From: Zanthoxylum bungeanum | Taxonomy: Eukaryota; Streptophyta; Magnoliopsida; Sapindales; Rutaceae | NCBI GenBank assembly: GCA_019454045.1 | Contig: SKCR01007822.1 | Coordinates: 805,457 to 869,456, forward strand | Direction: 5' to 3' | Length of the DNA stretch: 64,000 nt | Shown: positions 11,416 to 21,788 of the stretch, in pieces | Numbering within the stretch: the first letter of the stretch is position 1 | Layout: each line of letters begins with the position of its first letter | Notes under the pieces: model-generated | Databases searched by the model: none | Told to the model about the DNA's origin: nothing | Seen by the model: only the letters and a program-made list of their open reading frames with translations | Program-made: the position numbers and the translations under genes

Positions 11416-13480
11416 TTGAAATTGTGTTTGAGGATTATGGCAGTTAAATCCTTAAGAAGTAGAAACTTAGAATATTTTGTGTTTGTAGAATTGAACATTG
11501 AGACATTGTCTGAATCGATTTCAAGTGAGGATTCAATGGATATTAGTGACATCCCAATTGAAAGGTATATTGAATCCCCTTTAAGAATCGGTAGCGAGTC
11601 GACCAGGGATGAAACAAAGTTTTGATCGTGTGAAGATTTAGGCGAGGTTGAGATTCTGAAAATAGTCGAGCCACCTTTAGTAATACCTACCGATACAACG
11701 CCTCTTAGGACTATATCGAAAATTGGGGAGTCGAGTGGGAACCTAAGTACAAGCGAACCAACACATATTTTGACAAGGAACCCAGCCAGTCGAGTGACTG
11801 AAAAATGAATGAGGGAGATGGAATTAAAGTAAAGGTTTCCTCAGTATATTGAAGTAAGGTTGTCTACGTCGAGTGAGATGATTGACTATAAAATATCGGG
11901 GAGTTGTTGAACAATTGTGAGTTGGCTCCATCTCAGCTAATGCCAAATACCTTGAGGATCATTTTTTTGATTGAGTGTTTGACTTTTGAATTAGAATTTG
12001 GGGTGAGAGACTTGTTGCATACTTACTACATGAATGAGCATCTAAGAGAGAAGGGGAGATACCACTTGTATCTTCACCACAAGACGAAGCATCTGGTGTT
12101 GGGCATTACAACGAATGATGAGGGGATTGGCAGAAATTTTACTTATTCATAAACAGGGAGAGTGTTTTTGGGTTGGCTAGGGCTTATCGTATTCCTGAAC
12201 TTTGGAATTCTTCGAATGCGTGATTTACTTAGCTTTTCCTATTTTATATATTTTATTTGTGTGATTGGGGCTCATGTCTTTCCTTTTGTAGGTCTTCAGC
12301 GTAATAGAACTTTCGATACCACTAGTCAAGTCATCTCAAATACAAAGTTCATCCTCAGTCTGCCTACACCCGAGAGATATTGGAGATCGGTTCTGAAAGA
12401 GAAGAGACTGAGACTTACCCCGTTGTGGAATGAGGTTTTTGATTCAGAAAGTGCCCGTTTGGGTCATTGTAGACATATTTTGGCTGTGATATTGGGTACT
12501 TGGTCCTGTCAACTAACCTTTGGGAGGCTACTATTTTTAAAGCCATAAAGCCACTAACACTTGAAGAAATTTTGTGCGCAGTTGAAATTATGTCGGGTCG
12601 ATTCAAGGTGCATCACTTGAGGAGATGAAGAACAAAAGAAATAATAAAAAGGGCGAAAGGAAAGGAGGCCGAAGTTCAAGAAGTTGAGGTCCCAATATTT
12701 AAAGAAGTGGCTTCGACCGGGACTCCCGATGTATCAAGACAGTCGACTGAGATGGCTGTCGCATCATGGACGAGGAAAGTTATGGTTGAAGTACAGAAAT
12801 ACCCGGAGAATGTAATAATGAAGATTCCTCATAGGTCGACTGCAATTTCAGACTTATTCAGCCTCTCAAAGTTCATCAAAGGGCTTATTCTTGAAGAGGA
12901 TGAGCACAAGCTGATCGAATTAGGCCCACTGGAGACAAGCAAAAAGGCTGCGGCACTGAGTTACCAAGTAAGGATTTTCAAAAACTTCCCTCTTCTTAAT
13001 GTTTTCTTTTATTTAGTCGAATGAGAAATAACATAAATATTTTTCAGATTATGGAATCCAGCCTCTTCATCTAAGAGTATGCCGAATCAAGCCAAAGACG
13101 AATAAGGGAGTTGGAGAAATCCAATACGACTGTAAGAAAGGAAAATACTGAGTTGAAGGTGGGAATCGAAGCCTCTGAGAAGAATGCTAAGAGGGTGGAT
13201 GAGGTGGAGAAGGAGTTGAAGTCTACTCAGGTGACACTGAAGCTTGAAAAAGAGGTTTTTGAGGCCGAGAAAGAGGCTTTTAAGGAAAGTGTGAACTCTT
13301 TGGGGAATGAGAGGGAAGAATTGGAATAGAGACTGGAAGAGATTTACTATGAGGCCATACTAATTGAGAGAAGCAAATTGATGAAGCAATTTCTGGCTGG
13401 GGAGCATAAGCATTGGACTCTTAAAAAATGGATAAGGGAACAAGAAAAATATAGAGTGGATATTGTCTCATATAATGAAT
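11416..13480 (+). pseudogene. Decayed gypsy-type transposon protein (Transposase_28-like) with coiled coil
   Basis: Fragments in + frames resemble a family of plant proteins annotated as putative gypsy-type transposon (PF04195-like). A disordered acidic N-terminal part (11416-11800) is followed by LAPSQLMPNTLRIIF and then YHLYLHHKTKHLVLGITTNDEG (read in two parts, 11920-12140). Beyond it are an intron-like gap ending TTTTGTAG near 12292, a segment with PTPERYWRSVLKEKRLR, a basic linker, and at 13084-13400 a heptad-rich coiled coil (KSTQVTLKLEKEVFEAEKEA). A further intron-like gap (GTAAGG near 12967 to TTTTCAG near 13048) separates the last two parts. Many stops. Role unknown even in intact relatives. 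The family call is from memory of the motif pattern. Confidence 0.55.
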
Positions 13481-13976
13481 GTCCGACTTGATATACAATG
13501 AGTCTTACCGGGTATTCTGTAAAACCCACGCATTTGATTATTTCCCAGTGATACATGAAGTTGTATCTTGAGTACAAATCATATTACCGTCCATTCAGAA
13601 TCAGTTATGAAATTTATGTCTGGGCTTCTATTCTATATACCAACGGAGAATAATCATTTATAGCAGGATATATTTCACATTACGAATGTCGATCCGGATA
13701 TATTAAAGGTCTTGCCAGACATCCATTGTGGATCAGAAGGGTAACAAACAAAAAGTAGAAATATGCATACTAATAATAAACTGAATATGATAAGATAACA
13801 GCAAACGTGAAATGTACTAATAGTAAAGTAGTGATATGGCCAGATATTTATACCACTTGGCCAGATATCTTTACGACTTTTGTCTGTCTGGCCAGACGTA
13901 TCGCAAGTCCGGTCGGGGATACCGTGCCAAAACAGAAATAAAAAATGTACGAATAGAAATTAAAGGTTAGGGTGCC
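13481..13976 (+). other. Left flank of element A, possible gypsy LTR or UTR
   Basis: No coding content. TGGCCAGATAT occurs twice (near 13838 and 13859) and related CTGGCCGGATAT-like text recurs near 25150, so this stretch may belong to the same gypsy element as 23811-25195, now split by A. Confidence 0.4.
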
Positions 13977-13981
13977 CTCAG

Positions 13982-15992
13982 TGTTGGACAATTATGACCC
14001 ATAGGGTCAATATTTGTACAAATCAAGGTGTTGTTGTACAAATTAACTATGTGACAAATGAGATTGCTCTCTTATCATTTGTGATTAGATCACCAAGATA
14101 TATAAATGATATGAGGTCCTATGATTTGTTCCTGGATTGAGAATGATATGAGACAGTATCAGTCCACGAAGGATAAATCATTAAACATCCATAGTCAGAG
14201 TATTATCGAGATTGGACATCGATAAATGCGTAAAAGACTAGTATTACACTTGCACGCGTTGTGAGGGCATAACGACATAGTTCTCATATATTTGGGTATA
14301 GGATACTCATGCAAGTGTAATAGGAGGTTGGGTTTTACCGATGGTACGGGAAACAGCTTCGCTCTGGATAGACCCCCTCGAATTCCATTGGTAGTATGAC
14401 TATGTGTCTATGGAAGTTCGAAATCAGGGTATGTGTATTTGGTCTTAACCTGAGACTTGCACCGCTAATACTTGCGACAATCAATATACTTTGGTTTTGG
14501 TCGTCCAGGGCTTTAACAGGTTCTGTGTACGCCTCTGCTGGGTATATTGAGAATCGTAGTGGTTGGGTGTGATGTCAAGACGGAAGTATCACTCCAGTCA
14601 TATGGAGATGATGGTCACGTAGGATACAGTACTGGTTCTCTTAAGACTGCAGTCATCGGGATATTATGACTAGGTCATGTTTATCCGATTATAGAGACTA
14701 GTTACCAGACATCCGATATGTGCTTCGTACGGGGCAGACACAATTCCATCCCCAGGCCTAGCACGTGACAATCCGATACTGGATCGAAATAAGTAATACT
14801 ACGTATACTACGCCTGATATAGATCTTATATTCCTGTAAGGATATTTCTGGAGAATTGGGTAGGCATGGCGCTTTGCTAGAAGCCAACCTTGTCTTGTAA
14901 ATCGGTGTAAGCGTAGTACTAGGTACTTACGTGTTCGGATAGTCCGACGACTGAATTTACTGCCAACATATCCGGGGATCTCATGGGTCACTACCCGAAG
15001 ATTCACCGATGACGTATGACTCGCACTTTAATTTATCTGGGATTAATTAGATGAGAGAGAAAATTAATCTGGGATTAATTGCAGAGATATTTTATCTGGG
15101 ATAAAATATTATTAAAAAGAGAGAAAAACGATTAATTTGGAATTAATCGATTAAAATAATATATTCGATATATTAAATGAAATTGGATTTCGACACGGAA
15201 TTAAAATTAGATTTTAATTCGGGCGAACGAGTTAATTTAGAATTAATTCATTTGCGACGTGAATAGTGATTTTGCTAGGCATAATCATTTAATTGCGTCG
15301 CAACGAAAAATTCGTTAATTTTGAATTAGCGAACCCGAGCCCGAGATTGTTTGCGAGCGCATTCGTATTTCAAATTCGAGTGCGGCACACAAGTCAAATC
15401 AAGCGTCAAATCATTTGTCACATCAAGCGTCAAATCATTAGTCACTTTGAGTGATGTGACAACTTGTCACTTGATTTGATTGATTGATGGATTGGTGGTA
15501 GTTGGCAAGCATTTAAGGCTTGACTTTTTGAAAATCAAAAAGTGGTATATGTTTAATTAATTTTGGAAATCAATTAGAATATACACAACTCTCTCTCTCT
15601 CACAAATCTTCATCTCTCTCACGCCCATGGAGGGGCTGTTTTTCTTCTGGTTTGCCGAGAGCCAATGAGGAGAAAGGGAAGCAAAGTGTGGTGATTTTGT
15701 GGCAAAATCATCAAGAGCTAGCACTCCGAGAGACATGCGAAGGTGATAGGGAAGTCCACCCATGAGCTTGGAATCACCATGACAAAGCTTGGAGCTTGGA
15801 AGATAATCCAAAGCCGAAAATGGAGGAGCCATGACAGTGAACTGCCGTGACCATGTATGAGCAGAAAAAGAATTTTTTGTTCATTGCCGCGTCGCTCAAC
15901 TGATCGATGTGAGTATTCCGCAACTCCCTCGTTGTATTCGCACTTATGTTTTATGCTTTGTATTCGATCCTCGGGACCGTAAAACTCCAACA
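13982..15992 (+). repeat. 5' LTR of element A
   Basis: TG...CA ends. The region 15030-15340 is a chain of short palindromes (for example arms CGATTAATT/AATTAATCG around TGG at 15129-15149) that recurs in the LTRs of A, B and C. A CT-rich tract (CTCTCTCTCTCTC) lies near 15588. Small open frames inside are not genes. Confidence 0.93.
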
Positions 15993-16010
15993 ATGGTATT
16001 AGAGCGGAGT
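15993..16010 (+). other. Primer-binding site of element A
   Basis: ATGGTATTAGAGCGGAG follows the LTR end CCAACA. It is a variant of the initiator-tRNA-Met site TGGTATCAGAGC. Confidence 0.8.
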
Positions 16011-18240
16011 AAAAGCATGAAATTTGATTTAGGACTTAAAATTGGGTAAATTGTATTTGAGCATGATTTAATGAAATTGGATGAATTAGTATGCTTAAAT
16101 ATGTTTTAATTGAAGATTGATTGGATAATTTGAATAAAAATTGTTTGGAACAAATTTGCCCAAAATATTAGGCTTGGCCGAATATTATATGCCCTATTTG
16201 TCTTGGTGATTTTTGATTTTAATCATTGGATGAGTTGGAATCATGTTGGGTGTTAATTTTATGTCGATTATGGATTTAATTGGATTGAAACCGAATCGGA
16301 CACAAATAACCCCTAATTGCCGAGAGTAGTATAACATGAAAATGGGTTTGATTTTTTGATAAAATATGTTGGACATGTTTTGTTGTTGAAGAGCATGATT
16401 AATTAGACAAATTTATGTTTTGGAAATATTGATTTGGGTAATTAATTGTGTAATACACTTTGGTTAATTTAATTGAGAAATTTGGAATTTTTTGGAATTA
16501 AATTATTTGGGCTTAAATTGGATTTGGGCTTGTAATGTTGTAAATGGGCTTATTGGGCTTGGTTGTACCAAGTTAGGTTTAGGCTAAATTGGTTGGATCC
16601 AATTGGGCCCAAAACCGCTTCCATAAAGCCCAAATGCGACTAATGGACCTTTAAAGTTTAATTGGGCCTAAATTGATTTCTAGGCTTATGGGGTAATTCA
16701 TTGATTGGGCTTTGGTTTCCGAAGCCCACGCCTTAAAGAAATTAATTAAAAGCCCATTGGACTTTAATTAAATTAACGTTGGACGTTAATCGGGCTTTGA
16801 GATCCGTAACGATTAAATTTGGAATTTAAGTCGTAAAGGTTTAGTAATAAAGTGTAGCATTTAATTTGGAATTAAATACATGAGTTAGTATTATATACAT
16901 ATTAAATTGGATTTAATGTTGTAGTTTAATTTAATTCAAGAATTCGTACTTTGAGTACTTATTCGCAAAACGAGTTTGACTCGCGCAAAATCAAATCGTT
17001 GTTTGAACATTGGATGGTCATTAATTATCACATTAATTAATTTGATTAGATTGATTGATAGCATGCTTGTGTGAATACATGGTTGCGATGTATGAATAAT
17101 GTATATCAGATGGATATTAGATGGGTGGGGTAATTTTAGAAATTATTGTAATAAATTTGGAATTTATTAATTGGACCTTCGTGTCCAGCCTTATTACCTC
17201 CTTATTCTTTGTATTCTCTTCTCACCTATTCCCCTCAATGTAAATGAGGTTTCTTTAGAAGTATAGTGTAACGGGTAGAAGCAAATACTTGTGCTAGCAG
17301 GAGAAAGGAAAGAGAGAGATTTGATCTAGGATCAATGTGTAAAGTATACATCCGCATATCATTATTATTTATTATACGCGCTTTATTATGTGTTTAGAAT
17401 GCATGTTTAAGGGTGTATGATGATGAGACCTTAACAAAGATAATAAATTGGTTGCCAATTTGCACTCGAAAAACCCTCGCAAAATAGTAAGCGTTTTTCC
17501 TTCCATTGAGTGATTCTTACTCAAGATCCGAGACTGGCATTGGTTTGTTGGCCAAAGTCACGGCCTTTATCCGTCGAGGATGTGTTTGAATCACGAGAGC
17601 TTTGTTCCATATCAGTGTCTTGTCCAAGTCGTGATTTGTTGGCCAAAGTCAAGATCTCTTCTTGTCCATCGACATTGATTACGAAGCTTTCCATGGTCAA
17701 TGGGTCACGCTTAACTGGGATCACTAAGTTTGTTGTGCCAAAGCCAAGGCTTAGTTGATTCAGAGGAAAAAGGTTAGGCAATATATTGGATATATTGGCA
17801 TATATAAGATATATGTTTCGGACTTGGATGTCCCCCTATTGGATCTAGGAATTGGATTGGATCCAATTGATCTTAGAGATCTACCTAGTTAATTATCATA
17901 CAATTTGTTGGCCAAAGTCAAGATTGTGTGATATTTAACGGGATCCTAGCCCGCTAGGAAACACGGTTTCCCGAGTACTCGACAGAGGGTTAGAGGCTCG
18001 CCGAAAAATAGTGGGAGGCAAGAATTGAATTTGCAATATTCGTTTAATTACTTTCCATACGCGCTCAAAACAAACATCATTCGTCAAATAAATTAAATGT
18101 AGTTTGGACTAATATTTAAATTGTTGTTTTAATTAATAGTTGGACTATATTCAAACAATTAAATTATAGTAGATTAAATAGTTGGACTATTATAATCATT
18201 ATAATAAATAGTACCGAAATCGTTGATTAAATAGTTGGAC
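16011..18240 (+). other. Non-coding leader of element A
   Basis: No gag is recognisable. 16490-16800 is dense in TGGGCT/TGGGCC words on both strands, including two back-to-back perfect palindromes TTGGATCCAA (16593-16602) and TTGGGCCCAA (16603-16612). 16740-17170 and 18100-18245 hold palindromes centred on TTGG or TTGGA. Four copies of a motif close to TTGTTGGCCAAAGTCAAG lie with their GCC at 17551, 17642, 17737 and 17911. Confidence 0.7.
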
Positions 18241-21200
18241 TATTAGAATCAAGATATAATTGAAAGATTAACGTTTCATACATAATCCTAGGGAAAATGT
18301 ATTTAAATGGTTTAATTTTCAATTTGGGAATAATATTTCAGGATGGTCCTGGAAAATAATAATTACTTTATTTGATAAAATAATATATTAGGTCTAAAGC
18401 CCGGGGTTAAGCAAATAGTAGAGCATAATCTTTGGAAGATTTATGTAATGATAACTTAAGTGCTTAATCCATTAAGCTTGTCGCAGTAGACTCCTTAATT
18501 TCTGAATCAAAACTAAGGATTAGATCCTTAAAGTATGATAAGAAATTGAAGGATCTTCATAGATCTATTTTTAGATCTTAGAAGTACTAAATTGCAATAA
18601 TAACTCTTGGAGAGTTAGTGATTATTCTCAAGGAGATAAAGTCAAAGTTTGCAATATGGCAAGTAGCGCAAGGCGCACCTTACTTCGATATTCTAGAAAC
18701 CCGAGGCTTGGCCAAAGGCTTCTGGAATATGAAAAGGGCAAAAACAAAATCATTATAATCTTCTGGGAAGATAAATGACATATCCTAAAATGTCTGCCTA
18801 AATTGTGGCAAACGAGATCGCGGAAACGTGACTGCCGTTTGGACAAGGCAGACATGAAGGAATTGAAGACGGGCTCGGCTCCGACTTCAAATATGTTTGT
18901 CAACAATATGTTCACTACTAGTATTAAAATTGGATTTTAAATACTTAGTGTGGTACATAAAATATATAAATTGATGTTCAGAATCTGTTTTGAACAGGAT
19001 ACTGACTTTAATAGAGATTTATCTGCGAAATGGAAACGGGATGAAAGTCGTTGTTTTAACCGTAGATACCTAAATTTAGGAACTGCCTTCAGGTTTGTAC
19101 TTAAATTAGGAAACTATTATAATGTAACTAGTTTGACTAGGAACATTATCTCCATATCAGTGTTTAACCCGTTGCGGGTGAACCTTTATATTCTAGAACA
19201 CTAAAGTATTTTATTATATAAAGATGATATTGAGATAAACATATTAAATGTGAATAACAGAATTTATATTTTTAATATAAATAAATCTCAAACATATAAC
19301 ATGACAAACAAATAGCTCAAACTGATTTGATCAGATGAAACTATTGTGGCATTGTTGTCTGGGACACAATTAAACAAGACTCGTATATCCACACTTTCGA
19401 AGAGTGGGTACTAGGACTGTTTTGATTCCATTCAAATAAAGTCTACGAATCTAGTTTATTGGGCAAAATGTCTAAAAACACTATTTACTTGGTAAAAGTG
19501 TAAATGCCACCGATCTGTTAGCCCTAGTTCATAGTGAAGCAAGTGGGCCCATGTCTAGCTAGGCTAGAGGTGGATATGAATATTTCGTGATCTTTACGGA
19601 TGTGGCATCGCGTTGTGGTTATGTGTTTCTTTTGAATCACAAATCTGAACCTTTTAAGTTTTCGACGCGAAATAGACAAACAGATCGGCTAAAGTATTAA
19701 CCGTCACGATAAGACCGTAATGGAAAATACTTAAGCAATAAGTTTCTAATACTTGAAAGAGTATAGTATTCTTTCAAAGAGGACTCCTCCCGGAACACGT
19801 CATTTTGACGGTGTGTCCGAACTGAGTAACCGAATTTTGTTGGACATGATAAGGTTAATCATGAGTCGCTCTGAGCTACCATTTCCTTCAACGGATAAGC
19901 ATTAACAGTGCAATACTTATTTTGAATAAGATTCTATAAAAATCTGTTTAACAGATTTCATATTAGATATGAACAGGAAAGAAACTGGGTTTTCTCATTC
20001 CTGAAGATTTGGGGATGCTAGGCATATGTTTGGATGATACCAAACTAAAACCCAAATTGGATAAGTGCCAATTGTAGGTTATCCTAGGGAAACCGAAGTA
20101 TAGTACTTATACAACTCACATGAGAAAAATTTAATTGTTGCTCACCATGCGGTTTTCCTAAGAGGAATACCGATATATAGTGGTAAGTGGGAGGATAGTA
20201 AAACTCGATGAAAATCGGAGTAATACTATTCTAGGCACCGAATCTTAATGGAACACAAATAGTTAATCAGGATGATGAAACTATACCATAATCTTCGAAT
20301 ACACAAGAACCGCATAGTCGGAGAGAGTCAGAAAACAACCTGGGGTATGGGTTTCTGATCTCACCTCATAAAAATGTCAATCTTTTGAGGAATACCAACT
20401 GACTACGTATGAGGAAGTGATACAAGGTATTGACTCCCTATTATGGCAAAGTGCCATGACATCCGAAATGGATTCCATGTATATCAACCAAGTTTGAACA
20501 CTAGTTGATGTACCGCAAGGCATTGTGCCTATTGGTACTATATAAGTCTTCAAGGAAGACATACATGGAAGGCAACATACCAACGTATAAAGCTAGGCTT
20601 TTAGCGAAAAGGTATCGTTATCAAAATTGTGTTGATTACGATTCAACCTTTTACCTGTTACCACGGTAAATCCATTTGGATAATGCTTGCTAATGCTGCA
20701 TGTTTAATTTATGAAATGTGACAGCAGAACGGGAAAATCGCTTTCCTGAAAAGAAAACCTCTTGGAGGATGTTTAAAACATCCTGTCGGTTTTGTCGTAC
20801 CAAAACTAGCAAACAAGGTTTGCAGGTTATTCGATCCATGTTTGGATTGAAGCAAGCATTAGGTTCTTAGAATTATCGTTTTGATGTAATCATAATAGTT
20901 TATGATTTAATTCAAAACGAAATGATTCTTGTGTATATAAGGAGGTTAGTGGGAGCGCACTGACAATGTTGTCCTATACAATAATGATAAAATATGTCAT
21001 TTCTTGGAAATGATATTCCCATAATTACAATAGGTGAAAGCTTGGCTTTCGAAGAAATTCTCCATAGAATTATTGGGAGAAACAACTTTTATCTAGGAAT
21101 AAAGATCTACTGGGCTAGATCTAAAAGTTGTTAAAACTCTCCGAGAACTCGTACATTGAAAATGTACGCGACCTAATGTCTCATACGCTTTGAGCATATG

Positions 21201-21776
21201 AATTCACAAACAGGCCAATCCAAGTGATAGTCACTAGATTGATATTAAGAACATCCATTAGTATCTTAGAGATCTATGGATGCTGGCTTATTCTATGGAG
21301 AAGGAGAACTTGTAGTGACTGGGATCACTATTGCAAGTTTCCTAATCGATAAAAACGACTATAAGTCGCAAAACGGTACTACACAGTTTGAATAACGGTG
21401 CAGTGAGCTGGAAATCTTCCAAGATAGATACTGTTGCCGAATAAACAACAAATGCAGGTTATTGCTGCAGCTGAGGCAGCAATGGAAGCCGTCTGGGTCG
21501 ATAATAAAATCTAATTAGATTAGATTAGATATAGTTATTTTAGCAGCTGAGCTAGGCTTCAGCGCAGGCTAAAGAATTAATGGTCTCATCAACGATCCAG
21601 ATACATACTTCGATATTCATCTGATTCGTTCGGATCATACATCGTGGCGATGTAATGATCGTATAAATCGCATCAGATGAAAATCATGCAAATTCGCTGA
21701 CGAAACCCTTCTCTCAGCAGTTTGAGCCAACCGTACATAGTTCGGGTGGTAGACACTCGAGTGACTGGCTATAGGC
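18241..21776 (+). pseudogene. Copia polyprotein relic of element A
   Basis: Recognisable pieces in order are: an integrase segment near 19515-19630 (DLLALVHSEASGPM, then ARGGYEYFVIFTDVASRCGY); the start of RT at 20405-20660 (EEVIQGIDSLLWQSAM, DVPQGIVPIG); the LKQA region near 20850; a degraded catalytic segment near 20970; and RNase H (AAAEAAMEAVWV) near 21465-21500. Stops and small indels are everywhere. Compared with the better preserved RT of element C, the sequence has drifted towards perfect short inverted repeats (see findings). The catalytic YVDD box readable in C is gone. Confidence 0.85.
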
Positions 21777-21788
21777 CAAGTGGGAGAT
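21777..21788 (+). other. Polypurine tract of element A
   Basis: CAAGTGGGAGAT directly before the 3' LTR, the usual plus-strand primer of this copia lineage. The same tract precedes the 3' LTRs of B, C and (one variant) F. Confidence 0.85.

Noticed and set aside
12162..12548. 128-codon frame with a hydrophobic start suggesting a membrane protein
   Set aside because: The hydrophobic part reads through an intron-like, T-rich gap ending TTTTGTAG. Only the part after it fits the transposon protein.
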